Positions 6,884 to 15,103 of a DNA stretch of 38,193 nt are shown one piece after another. Numbering within the stretch: the stretch's first letter is position 1; every line of letters begins with the position of its first letter. The notes under the pieces are model-generated. The model was given only the letters and a program-made list of their open reading frames with translations, did not search any database and was not told where the DNA came from. The position numbers and the translations under genes are program-made. The DNA is from JBDTMC01 sp039934475. GTDB taxonomy: Bacteria; Acidobacteriota; Terriglobia; Bryobacterales; Bryobacteraceae. The stretch lies in contig JBDTMC010000012.1 of NCBI GenBank assembly GCA_039934475.1, positions 1 through 38,193 of the forward strand, in the 5' to 3' direction.

Positions 6884-8917
6884 ATGAAGAAGCTGAGCCT
6901 CCTGCTCTTCCTTGCCCTGGTGGCATCGGCGCAGAGGCGGCCCATTACGCATGAAGACGTCTGGCTGATGAAGCGCGCCAGTGATACAGCCGTAAGTCCT
7001 GACGGCCGTAGCGTGGTCTTCCTTCTCACCGAGCCCGACTACGACCCGGCGAAGACCGTCGCCGATCTGTGGATGGTTCCCGCCGATGGCAGCGCGCCGC
7101 CACGACGATTGACCTCTACGAAGGCTGCGGAATCGGGAGCCACTTGGTCGCCCGACGGGACTGCGATTGCCTTCTCCACCAAGCGCGAAGGCGACGACGC
7201 AGCGCAGATCTACATCCTGCCCATGGCCGGCGGCGAGGCGCAACGAATCACGAATATTGCGGGAGGCGCAGCCAATCCGCACTGGCGGCCCGACGGCAAG
7301 GCGATTCTCTTCGAAAGTGACTTCGATCCCCTCGCCGCCGAACGCAAGGCACGCAAATCGAACGCCCGGATTTACAATGCCATGCCGGTGCGCTTTTGGA
7401 ACGCCTGGCTAGACGAGAAGACGCCGCACGTCTTCATTCAGGAACTGCGCGACGGCGCACAGGCGACAGACCTTCTGAAAGGATCGAAGCTAGCGGCGTC
7501 ACCGGGCTTCGGCGGCCTCTTTGGCATAAGCGGTTCGCAGTCCTTACAAGCCGTATGGGCTCCAGATGGCCAGTCAGTGGTCTTTGCCGCCACCGTCGAC
7601 CGCAACGCAATGATGACCTCCGAAACTTTTTCAGCACTCTTTGCGGTTTCAGCTTCCGGAGGTGAGCCACGTCAGTTGACCGACAGTGGGCCGAAGTACA
7701 CTCATCCCCGATTTTCCCTTAACGGTGACGCCCTGTTCGCGCTTCACGAAAGGGAGCACCAGCCCAGCGGCCGTCTCTATTCGCTGACCCGTCTGGCGCG
7801 TTTGCCCTGGCCAGCCGCCGGTAAAGCCACAATCCTGACCACCTCCTGGGATCGCTCCGTCTCGGATTTTGCACTTGCCAAGGACGGGCGCACGATCTAC
7901 CTCGATGCCGAAGATGACGGCTTCGATCAGCTCTTCCAGATGCAGGCGCAGGGTGGTCCGGTACAGCGTCTTATGAAAGTGGAGCGGGGCGGATACACGT
8001 CCCTCTCACCCGCCGCGGACGGGTTCGTTGCCGTGTATCAGACGGCGCTCCAGGCACCCGAGGTTGTACGCCTGAACATTGCCGCTGCTTCCCACACCGC
8101 GCTGACTGGCTTCAATGCAGACCAGATCGCGGCGATCGACGCCCCCGCTCCGATTCATTTCTGGTTCACGGCGAAGAATGGGAAGCGCATCCACAATCTG
8201 CTGTTTCAACCGCCGCAGTTTAGTGAGAGCAAGCGCTACCCTCTGGTGATCTTCCCGCACGGCGGACCGAACGCTATGTCGAAGGATGCGTTCTCCGCGC
8301 GTTGGAACAGCTATCTTCTTGCTTCGCCTGGCTACGTGGTTCTAGAAACGGACTACAGCGGCTCCACAGGCTTCGGGGAGAAATTCGCCGACGATGTGGA
8401 GAAAGACGTTCTCCGCGGCCCGGCAGAGGAGATCCTGGAAGCGATCACCGAGGCAGTGCACCGCTATCCCTGGATTGATGGCACTCGTCAGGCCGCGGCA
8501 GGGGCGAGCTACGGCGGCTACCTCATGAACTGGTTGAACGGCCACACCAATCAGTTCAAGTGCTTCGTCATCCACGCCGGCGCGATCAATAACGAGTCCC
8601 AATACGGAGTGAACGACGGCGGCCTCGACCGCGAACTGCGCATGGGCGGACCCATCTGGGTGAAAGGGGGTCAGTGGAACGACCAAAGCCCCCTCCGCTA
8701 TGCAGGGTCCTTCCGCACACCAGCACTGATCACGCAGGGCGAGAACGATTACCGTGTCCCGCTGGGTGAAAGCCTGACCACGTTCAAGATCCTCCAGCGC
8801 CGCAAGATCCCGTCGAGGCTGGTAGTCTTCCCCGACACCGGCCACTGGGTCTTGAAAGGAGAGGACAGCAAGCTCCACATGCAAGAAGTGCAAGCGTGGC
8901 TGGCCCGCTTTCTTTAA
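6884..8917 (+). CDS. Secreted S9 family peptidase (prolyl oligopeptidase/acylaminoacyl-peptidase type)
   Basis: From ATG 6884 the protein has 677 residues and a clean signal peptide (KKLSLLLFLALVASAQ). The frame extends 10 codons upstream to a TTG, but those residues would spoil the signal. Residues about 30-400 form WD40-like PD40 propeller blades (repeated SPDG and WRPDG motifs). The C-terminal alpha/beta-hydrolase domain carries Ser542 in GASYGGY, Asp622 in ENDYRVP and His654 in DTGHWV. Such enzymes cleave after proline or remove acylated N-terminal residues from oligopeptides. No Shine-Dalgarno sequence precedes the ATG, but TACAAT at 6872-6877 ends 7 nt before it, so the transcript may be leaderless. 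It converges on the TonB receptor gene 27 bp away. Confidence 0.92.
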   Translation: MKKLSLLLFLALVASAQRRPITHEDVWLMKRASDTAVSPDGRSVVFLLTEPDYDPAKTVADLWMVPADGSAPPRRLTSTKAAESGATWSPDGTAIAFSTKREGDDAAQIYILPMAGGEAQRITNIAGGAANPHWRPDGKAILFESDFDPLAAERKARKSNARIYNAMPVRFWNAWLDEKTPHVFIQELRDGAQATDLLKGSKLAASPGFGGLFGISGSQSLQAVWAPDGQSVVFAATVDRNAMMTSETFSALFAVSASGGEPRQLTDSGPKYTHPRFSLNGDALFALHEREHQPSGRLYSLTRLARLPWPAAGKATILTTSWDRSVSDFALAKDGRTIYLDAEDDGFDQLFQMQAQGGPVQRLMKVERGGYTSLSPAADGFVAVYQTALQAPEVVRLNIAAASHTALTGFNADQIAAIDAPAPIHFWFTAKNGKRIHNLLFQPPQFSESKRYPLVIFPHGGPNAMSKDAFSARWNSYLLASPGYVVLETDYSGSTGFGEKFADDVEKDVLRGPAEEILEAITEAVHRYPWIDGTRQAAAGASYGGYLMNWLNGHTNQFKCFVIHAGAINNESQYGVNDGGLDRELRMGGPIWVKGGQWNDQSPLRYAGSFRTPALITQGENDYRVPLGESLTTFKILQRRKIPSRLVVFPDTGHWVLKGEDSKLHMQEVQAWLARFL

Positions 8918-8944
8918 TTCAGTCTCCCGATTCCGGTCTGCTGT

Positions 8945-11900
8945 CTAGAATTCATACCGCAACGCGAACTGCATCACGCGTGGCGGCGTTGTTGCCTGGA
9001 ACTCGCCAAACGTCGCCGGGTTGGAAAGAGCCAGGCTAGGCTTGACGAAGGTCGGATGGTTGAAGGCGTTGAATGCCTCGGCGCGCAATTGCACGCGGTG
9101 GCCTTCCCACGGCAGGATGAACGACTTCGATATAGCCAGGTCGACGTTGCCCAAGGGCGCCAGTCGAACGATGGCCCGCGTACCCGTCTGGCCGGGATAC
9201 TGATCGGCGAAGGAGTTGACGGCGTCGGGAGTTCCGAACAAACTCGGGTTCCCGTTCGAATCGATGCCGCGTTTCGTTTGGAACGGACCCGTCGCAATAG
9301 CCAGCGAGTTCAGCCAGTAGTTGGTGTTCCACGCATAGCCGCCCTGGATCACGCTGGGCAGGCCGCTGCGCCACCGCGCGATTCCAGAAAGTTGCCAGCC
9401 GCCGACAATGTGATTGGCCCACTTCGGCACGTGGCCGAGGAACTTCTGGCCGCTTCCGAACGGGAGCCCGTAGATGGCATTGGCGTTGATATTGTGGCGG
9501 ATATCGAAGTCCGACGAACCGCGGAACTCGCCCGGGTTGAAGATATTCTGAATCGAGGCGCCCGCCTGTCCGGCGCCGCCCTCGGCCGCCGATGCATTGT
9601 CTATGGAGTGCGACAGAGTGTAGTTGAAGTCGAATGCAAACCCGCTCGAGTAGGCGCGGCGGATGGATAGGGTGGCGCCGTGGAAGTTCGCCATACCGGC
9701 ATTCATCCACGTCGGATTCGAACTACCCTGGCGTGAGAAGAAGGTATAGCAGCCGGTGCGGCTGGCACAGGTGCCATCGGGTGTGCCAAACGATCCAGGA
9801 ATGCGGTCTGCGGCGTGCAGGACGTCGAGGTAACTTCCACCGTACACGCCGTAGATTCCGTAGTAGTAGTTGGCGGACGCGCTTCCCGGCATGTAATAGT
9901 TTGCGAAGGCTGGGAACATACTCTCGACGAATGGATTGTTGGGGACCAGACCGGGGCTCGCCATCGCCTGATCCGCCGTCAGTCCGCCATCAAACAGTTG
10001 CCGGTATCCGGTCATGCTCTGTCTCCAGGTTTGGCCGGAGACCGGATCCTTGAAATTCTCGAGCGGCGTGAACACGTCGCCTTGCAGCAACAGCTTCCGT
10101 GATAGCCGCCCCACATAGCCCACTTCAATCGTCAACTTCGACGGCAACTCGCGGGCGAAGCTGGCATTCAGCAGGTAAGAATACGGCGCCTTCAGCCCGG
10201 GGAAGATGCCTTGGGTCTCACCTACAATGGCCGCGATGTCGGGCGGCGTGTAGGGGAATCCGCCCTGAGGCGCGGTGGGCTGCACCGCGTCGCTACCGTC
10301 GTAACGCGGCGAAGTGGTGAAGTTGTAGGAGACAGCGTTGCCGAGAGTCGTCGCCAAGCCGAGGGAACCGAACTGATCGAACTGCGTGATCAATTCGCTG
10401 CCAAAGCGGTCATACACCATCGCGCCGCCGGCGCGGAACGATCCGTTCTTGCCGAAGATCTTGCCCAGGATTCCGGCGTGATCGGTAGGAGCGTACGCCA
10501 GTGAGAAACGCGGCCCGAAGTTGTTGTTGTCAGGGTTGTACCAGCTCGGCTTGCCGTTGGCCGGACCATTCAAGTCGTATTGCAGCGTGGCGCTGGGCAT
10601 GGCATTGCCGGCCACGCCTTGCGAGCCCAAACCATTGCGCTCGGCAAAGTAGACGTCCAGAGGAGTGGTGGGAGCTACCTGCAGACCGTTCTTTTCATAA
10701 GGCGGCCGCGAGTTGGAGTAACGCATGCCGAAGGAGAGCGTCAGGTCTGACCGTACGCGCCAAGTATCGGCAATGTAGCCTTCGTATTCGCGCATGCCGA
10801 AGACACGCACTTGCGGTTTGCCCTGCGCCAGCACCGATCCATCGCGTAGGAATTGATAGGTAATGCTGGTGCTATTGATGGTGCCCAGTAACACACCCAT
10901 CGCCGAAGCGACCGATGACGGGTCGCTGATCTGCAGATCCGGATTCCCGCTGCGCTGCTGGATGTACGCGTTGATGGAGTTCTGAATGTCCTCGCCCAAG
11001 CCAATGGCCACGGTGGGGGAGTATCCGGAAGAGGGATACGATTGTCCGTAGCCGAACCGGTTGTTCGTCATCACACGGAAGTTCCCGCCCGCCACCAGCG
11101 TGTGTTTGCCCTTGGTCCACGTCACGTCGTCCACGAAGTTGTGTACAGGCAATATTCGGCCGCTGCCGCGGGCATTGAAATTCTGTAGCGGGTCGAGGTC
11201 ATTGAAGGTGAGCGCCGTGCCCACGGTGCCCGACTGCTGGATGCCCTGCCGCGTAAAGCCGTAGGTGAACGAGTTGATCAGAGTCGGCGTCAGCACGCCG
11301 GTGTAATGGATCGCAATGCCTTTGCTATTGTCGAGATACTTCGAGGCGGGATCCTGTCCCGGGAACTGCGCCAGCGCGCCCTGCAGATCGCGCGATGCGT
11401 TGGAGAGAGTGCCGCGCACATACAGCGAATGCTTGGCCTTTGAATCCAAAATGAAATCCATCTTGCCAACGTAGGCGCGGTCATCACGCTTGTTGGGCGC
11501 ATTGAAGCGGAAGCCTGCGAAGTTCAATCCGCCATCGGCTCCGAAAGGAGCGTCGTTCGCGGTCGGATACGCCTTGATCAGGTTCACCACCTTCTGATTC
11601 AGACCGATGCCAAGCGGATCGACGGCGCGAATCTCATCGGCATTCAGTGTCTGGGTGGTTCCATCGCTGGCGGCAAACGTGAGCACACCCGCTTTCATCG
11701 CATCGGTGGGCACGGCACGCTCTTGCGCGGTGGCGCTGGAATCCAGCCGCCGCTCGTAATTGAGGAAGTAGAATGCCCGGTCCTTAATGATGCGGCCGCC
11801 CAGTGAGGCGCCGAACTGATTGCGGACTAACTGCTCACGATCCACACCGCTGCGGTTGTTGAACCACGTGTTGGCGGCTGTAGCCGTGTTGCGGTTGAAC

Positions 11901-12703
11901 TCATAGAGCGACCCGTGAAATTGATTGGTGCCGCTCTTGGTCACCAGCACCACCTGGCCACCGGAGGAGCGGCCTTCGTTAGCGCCCTGGCCAGCCACCG
12001 TGACGCGAAACTCCTGCACCGAATCGAGCGGCACCGGCAGCACGGAATTGAATCCTGCCTGCGGGTCGGAGCCATTGCCGTTCGATCCCTGACCGTCGTT
12101 GCCGCCTCCGGAGATACCCGCATTTTGGTTGTCGTTCACGTCCACGCCATCCAACGTGATGTTGTTCTGGTCACGCCGTGCGCCCAACACTTCTCCAGTC
12201 GGTGTCACGCCTGGTTGGAGGCTGAGCAGTTCTACGACGTTCCGTGTTAACAGGGGCAGTTGCCGCACCTGAGTTTGATTGAACGCATTGCCCACCGAGG
12301 CGTCAACGGTATTGATCTGCGCCGACTCTTCCGTCACGTTCACGACGTCACCGGTGCTGCTGACTTCGAGCCGGAAATCGACAGTGACCGGTGTGTTCAC
12401 CTGCAAGGTAATGTCGTTCTTCGTCGTCAGCGAGAAGCCTGGTTTCTGGACGCTGACTGCATACGTGCCCGGAGGCACTTGAAGAAACTGATATTCGCCA
12501 TTCGGGCTGGTGACGCCGCGCCGGCTGAAGCCGTTCGCCGCGTTGCTCAGACTGACAATGGCATCGGGAATGATCGCGCCGCTGGCGTCGGAGACCGTAC
12601 CACGTAGCGAACTCGTGTTTTGCGCCTGAAGGGAAAGACCGGCGATGAGCAGCGACAATGACGCGACTACCGCTCTGTGCCTGACGGCTGACAATCGGAA
12701 CAT
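8945..12703 (-). CDS. TonB-dependent receptor, Oar-like, with carboxypeptidase-regulatory-like domain
   Basis: The 1252-residue protein has a signal peptide (ending near SLQAQ), an N-terminal carboxypeptidase-regulatory/CNA-B-like beta-sandwich of about 85 residues (LRGTVSDASGA, GEYQFLQVPPGTY), a plug domain (about residues 125-250, with a Gly/Asn-rich loop GGGNDGQGSNGNGS) and a long beta-barrel ending in FALRYEF, the terminal aromatic recognised for outer-membrane insertion. This Oar-like architecture is greatly expanded in Acidobacteria and is thought to import oligosaccharides, peptides or other bulky substrates. ATG 12701-12703 is preferred over the GTG at 12710-12712 because AGGAG lies 8 nt before it and would overlap the GTG. 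It faces the S9 peptidase gene tail-to-tail. Substrate unknown. Confidence 0.9.
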   Translation of the reverse strand: MFRLSAVRHRAVVASLSLLIAGLSLQAQNTSSLRGTVSDASGAIIPDAIVSLSNAANGFSRRGVTSPNGEYQFLQVPPGTYAVSVQKPGFSLTTKNDITLQVNTPVTVDFRLEVSSTGDVVNVTEESAQINTVDASVGNAFNQTQVRQLPLLTRNVVELLSLQPGVTPTGEVLGARRDQNNITLDGVDVNDNQNAGISGGGNDGQGSNGNGSDPQAGFNSVLPVPLDSVQEFRVTVAGQGANEGRSSGGQVVLVTKSGTNQFHGSLYEFNRNTATAANTWFNNRSGVDREQLVRNQFGASLGGRIIKDRAFYFLNYERRLDSSATAQERAVPTDAMKAGVLTFAASDGTTQTLNADEIRAVDPLGIGLNQKVVNLIKAYPTANDAPFGADGGLNFAGFRFNAPNKRDDRAYVGKMDFILDSKAKHSLYVRGTLSNASRDLQGALAQFPGQDPASKYLDNSKGIAIHYTGVLTPTLINSFTYGFTRQGIQQSGTVGTALTFNDLDPLQNFNARGSGRILPVHNFVDDVTWTKGKHTLVAGGNFRVMTNNRFGYGQSYPSSGYSPTVAIGLGEDIQNSINAYIQQRSGNPDLQISDPSSVASAMGVLLGTINSTSITYQFLRDGSVLAQGKPQVRVFGMREYEGYIADTWRVRSDLTLSFGMRYSNSRPPYEKNGLQVAPTTPLDVYFAERNGLGSQGVAGNAMPSATLQYDLNGPANGKPSWYNPDNNNFGPRFSLAYAPTDHAGILGKIFGKNGSFRAGGAMVYDRFGSELITQFDQFGSLGLATTLGNAVSYNFTTSPRYDGSDAVQPTAPQGGFPYTPPDIAAIVGETQGIFPGLKAPYSYLLNASFARELPSKLTIEVGYVGRLSRKLLLQGDVFTPLENFKDPVSGQTWRQSMTGYRQLFDGGLTADQAMASPGLVPNNPFVESMFPAFANYYMPGSASANYYYGIYGVYGGSYLDVLHAADRIPGSFGTPDGTCASRTGCYTFFSRQGSSNPTWMNAGMANFHGATLSIRRAYSSGFAFDFNYTLSHSIDNASAAEGGAGQAGASIQNIFNPGEFRGSSDFDIRHNINANAIYGLPFGSGQKFLGHVPKWANHIVGGWQLSGIARWRSGLPSVIQGGYAWNTNYWLNSLAIATGPFQTKRGIDSNGNPSLFGTPDAVNSFADQYPGQTGTRAIVRLAPLGNVDLAISKSFILPWEGHRVQLRAEAFNAFNHPTFVKPSLALSNPATFGEFQATTPPRVMQFALRYEF

Positions 12704-12962
12704 CGACAACACTCCTGTAATTCAAGTTGACTAATGGTCAAGACCCAGAAGAGGGGAGTGAAGCCAGCCGCAAACCATGCAGCCGATCTCAGCGAGGAGG
12801 GGAAAGCAGCGTCCGCTCGGACGAGGTGTTTCCCAGGGACGGCTCCATCTGGCACAAACGTTTGGCCAGCCTTGGTTAGTTATTGCTCTATTCTTGACTC
12901 TCTAGGACAGAGAGTCAATCGAATCTCAGGGGTATTCAAAAAATCTATCGGGACGGTACTGC
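12704..12962. other. Intergenic leader of the TonB receptor gene
   Basis: About 260 bp separate the stop of the minus-strand propeller gene from the start of the TonB receptor. The only ORFs crossing it are shadows. The region contains the inverted repeat and promoter listed separately and an untranslated leader of about 180 nt (about 12704-12883) in which I recognise no known riboswitch. Confidence 0.5.
12890..12918 (-). promoter_or_regulatory. Putative sigma-70-like promoter overlapped by a perfect inverted repeat
   Basis: On the minus strand, TTGACT (12913-12918) and AAGAAT (12890-12895) form a -35/-10 pair with 17-bp spacing, 5/6 and 4/6 matches to consensus. The same DNA is a perfect 10-bp inverted repeat, TTGACTCTCT (12894-12903) and AGAGAGTCAA (12909-12918), around a 5-bp centre, covering the -35 and the whole spacer. 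That is a classic repressor operator position for the TonB receptor gene. It also lies 45-70 bp past the stop of the upstream propeller gene, so it might act as a terminator stem, but no T-run follows on either strand. Confidence 0.5.
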
Positions 12963-13943
12963 TTACTCGGACAGCGTCGCCTCGACGCGCTTCGGGTCGA
13001 ACCGGAGCATCTTGCCGCCTCGCAAATCGCACAACCAGACGGAGCCGAGACCAAAGCGAACTGCATCGCCTCCCGCGCCGGCAAACTGCTGCGCCACCTT
13101 ATTCGACACCACGTCGATTCGGGTCAGTGGAAGGTCGAACACGGTGACCCACACAGAACCACCGCCCACGGAAATATCGCCGCCTTTACCAGGGGTGCCA
13201 GCCTGGATCGTCTCAGTTACCTTGTTCGTCTTCACATCGACCTTCGTCACCGATCCATCGCCTTGATTGAGGACCCACACCGCGCCTTCACCGACAGTAA
13301 AGAAGCGAGGTGTCTTACCCACCTTGATGGTCTCCACCACGAGATTGGTGTTGGGGTCCACACGCGTTAGAAGGTCCTTAGTCGTACTGGTAGCCCAGAC
13401 GGCGGCCTCGCCGAAATTAACATTAAACGAGCCTTCCGGGAGTTGGATCTCCGCCACTACTTTGTTCGTGTCGGGATCGATCCGCGAAAGCGTGCCCTTC
13501 TTGTCTGTGATCATCCAGACGCTGCCCGCGCCTGTCGCGAGACCACCTTCCGAATCGGGAATGGGCATGGCAAAAGTCGCCGTCACTTTGCCCGTTTTCA
13601 GATCGATCCGCGATACAGTTTGGTCGCCGCAGTTGGGGACCCAAAGACTGCCAAACCCTGCAGCGACTCCCGAGCACGGATTCTTGCCCACCTTCACTTG
13701 CTCCACCACTTTGTTAGTCTTCGGATCGAGGCGGGAGATCACGTTTTCCGGAAAGTGGGAGATCCACACCGATTCGTCGATGGCGATCCAGTCGGGCGCC
13801 TTCGGCACGTCGAATACGGCGTCCGGCTTCAACTTGGTCATCGGAATCCGGACAATGGGCTTCACCGCCGCCTTAGGTTTCTCTTTATCGGCCGCCGCCA
13901 GTGAGACTGCGGCCAGCGCCGCGATGCAAAGAATTTTCGTCAC
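12963..13943 (-). CDS. Secreted YVTN/virginiamycin B lyase-like beta-propeller protein
   Basis: The 326-residue protein has a signal peptide (TKILCIAALAAVSLAAA) and then six or seven repeats of about 42 residues. Each repeat has a '..GaGSVWV......tlsRIDp.TnkVva.i.v' pattern, as in YVTN and virginiamycin B lyase (streptogramin lyase-like) propellers. The true lyase active site cannot be confirmed, so a binding or scaffold role is as likely. GTG 13941-13943 is chosen as start: AGGAGA lies 6 nt upstream, and starting at the upstream ATG (13974-13976) would bury the signal peptide. The GTG overlaps the TGA stop of the upstream metallo-hydrolase gene (GTGA), which implies translational coupling and joint function in the periplasm. 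Confidence 0.8.
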   Translation of the reverse strand: MTKILCIAALAAVSLAAADKEKPKAAVKPIVRIPMTKLKPDAVFDVPKAPDWIAIDESVWISHFPENVISRLDPKTNKVVEQVKVGKNPCSGVAAGFGSLWVPNCGDQTVSRIDLKTGKVTATFAMPIPDSEGGLATGAGSVWMITDKKGTLSRIDPDTNKVVAEIQLPEGSFNVNFGEAAVWATSTTKDLLTRVDPNTNLVVETIKVGKTPRFFTVGEGAVWVLNQGDGSVTKVDVKTNKVTETIQAGTPGKGGDISVGGGSVWVTVFDLPLTRIDVVSNKVAQQFAGAGGDAVRFGLGSVWLCDLRGGKMLRFDPKRVEATLSE

Positions 13944-14935
13944 TTCAAATCTCCTGTCGATTCCGGTTGCCGCCACATGTTCTTCCTTTGCCGGGCGGAG
14001 TTTTCGTGCTCGATTTGATTCATCTCGCGCTCCACCTCAGGCGTCATCGGCCACACGGTGAAGTCGCGGTATGCCAGGCGCGCCGGCTTGCCGCCGCTTG
14101 ACGTCAGAGCATCGTTTAGTTCGAGCAAGTGGCCTCGGGTCAGTTCCAGGGCGTGCTCCTGTGGCTGAAACATCGAACCGATGGTGTATTCGCGATAGGG
14201 AATGTCCCTTTGTTCGATGTGGTTGCCAAGAATGTGCGTCACCACTCTGCCCTTCGTGAAATCCACCAGCCGTTGCGCGCTGGCGGTGAAGGCGGGCCAG
14301 TCCCTCACGTAGAGACGCCCCGGATAGAGGTTATCGCCGGTCAACAAGACGCCCGTCGCGCGATCGTATAAAGCTACCGCGGCGGCGTCATGGCCAGGCA
14401 CGCCGATCGCATCTATGGTGCGCCCGCCGAGGTCAATATGCCCAATCTCCAGCGGCCAGTTTCGAATTCCATACGCCTTCTTCACTCCGGCGACAGTCGC
14501 CGGAACCACCTCTGTCATGGGGCGCGCGGCCAACTGGCTATCACCCGCGGTGTGATCGCCATGACTGTGCGAATGGACAACAAGTAGCGGGATCGAGTGG
14601 CGCTGCTTCCGCTCCAGCCAGCGTCCCATCACCTGGTCGACAATCACTCGCGTGGTGGCCTTCCCCGCGCCGCTATCCTGCAGCAGCGCCCGATCTTTTC
14701 CGAAAATCAGGTAGAGGAACGGCTTCTCATAGTGAACACAGCCGGATTCGCGCAGGACGTAGAAATCCTCGTTGTACTCCTGCACCTGCCAATCCGGCGT
14801 TTCCATGCACTTAGGGCCGCCTGTCAGCCAGTGCGCCGGGAGCTCGCCCGGCTGTACGGACCCCCCGTCGGGCTGAGGGATCTGGGCGGCCAAAGGCAGC
14901 AACAGAATTAAGAATACGGATAACTTTCCAAACAT
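13940..14935 (-). CDS. Secreted metallo-beta-lactamase-fold hydrolase
   Basis: From ATG 14933-14935 the protein has 331 residues and a signal peptide (FGKLSVFLILLLPLAAQ). The metal site of the metallo-beta-lactamase superfamily is evident: HSHSHGDH (HxHxDH), followed by PGHD, LTGDNLYPG (bridging Asp) and ILGNHIEQ (late His), consistent with a di-zinc hydrolase. The family cleaves lactams, lactones, thioesters or phosphoesters; nothing here defines the substrate. The upstream extension to 14995 (basic, no signal) is rejected. No strong ribosome site precedes the start. Its stop overlaps the start of the beta-propeller gene. It is divergent from the cytochrome-type gene starting at 15104. Confidence 0.85.
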   Translation of the reverse strand: MFGKLSVFLILLLPLAAQIPQPDGGSVQPGELPAHWLTGGPKCMETPDWQVQEYNEDFYVLRESGCVHYEKPFLYLIFGKDRALLQDSGAGKATTRVIVDQVMGRWLERKQRHSIPLLVVHSHSHGDHTAGDSQLAARPMTEVVPATVAGVKKAYGIRNWPLEIGHIDLGGRTIDAIGVPGHDAAAVALYDRATGVLLTGDNLYPGRLYVRDWPAFTASAQRLVDFTKGRVVTHILGNHIEQRDIPYREYTIGSMFQPQEHALELTRGHLLELNDALTSSGGKPARLAYRDFTVWPMTPEVEREMNQIEHENSARQRKNMWRQPESTGDLK

Positions 14936-15002
14936 CTTATTGTGAAAGCGCTGGAACGACGGGGGGCCACCGGATTTCTTACTATAGCCGACCACATCAG
15001 GT

Positions 15003-15032
15003 TTGCCAATCTTATACGGCTTCTCTTATACT
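15003..15032 (+). promoter_or_regulatory. Putative promoter of the PSD1/DUF1501 operon
   Basis: TTGCCA (15003-15008) and TATACT (15027-15032) match the -35 and -10 consensus at 5/6 positions each, with an 18-bp spacer. Transcription would start near 15039, leaving a leader of about 65 nt before ATG 15104, with GAGGGG (15092-15097) as ribosome site. It lies in the divergent region between the metallo-hydrolase gene and this operon. Confidence 0.55.
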
Positions 15033-15103
15033 ACGGGTACAACGTCGTACCGAAACCCTGTCTGTTCCTTTCCATCCTGGTAAGACCGTTCGAGGGGAAG
15101 ATC

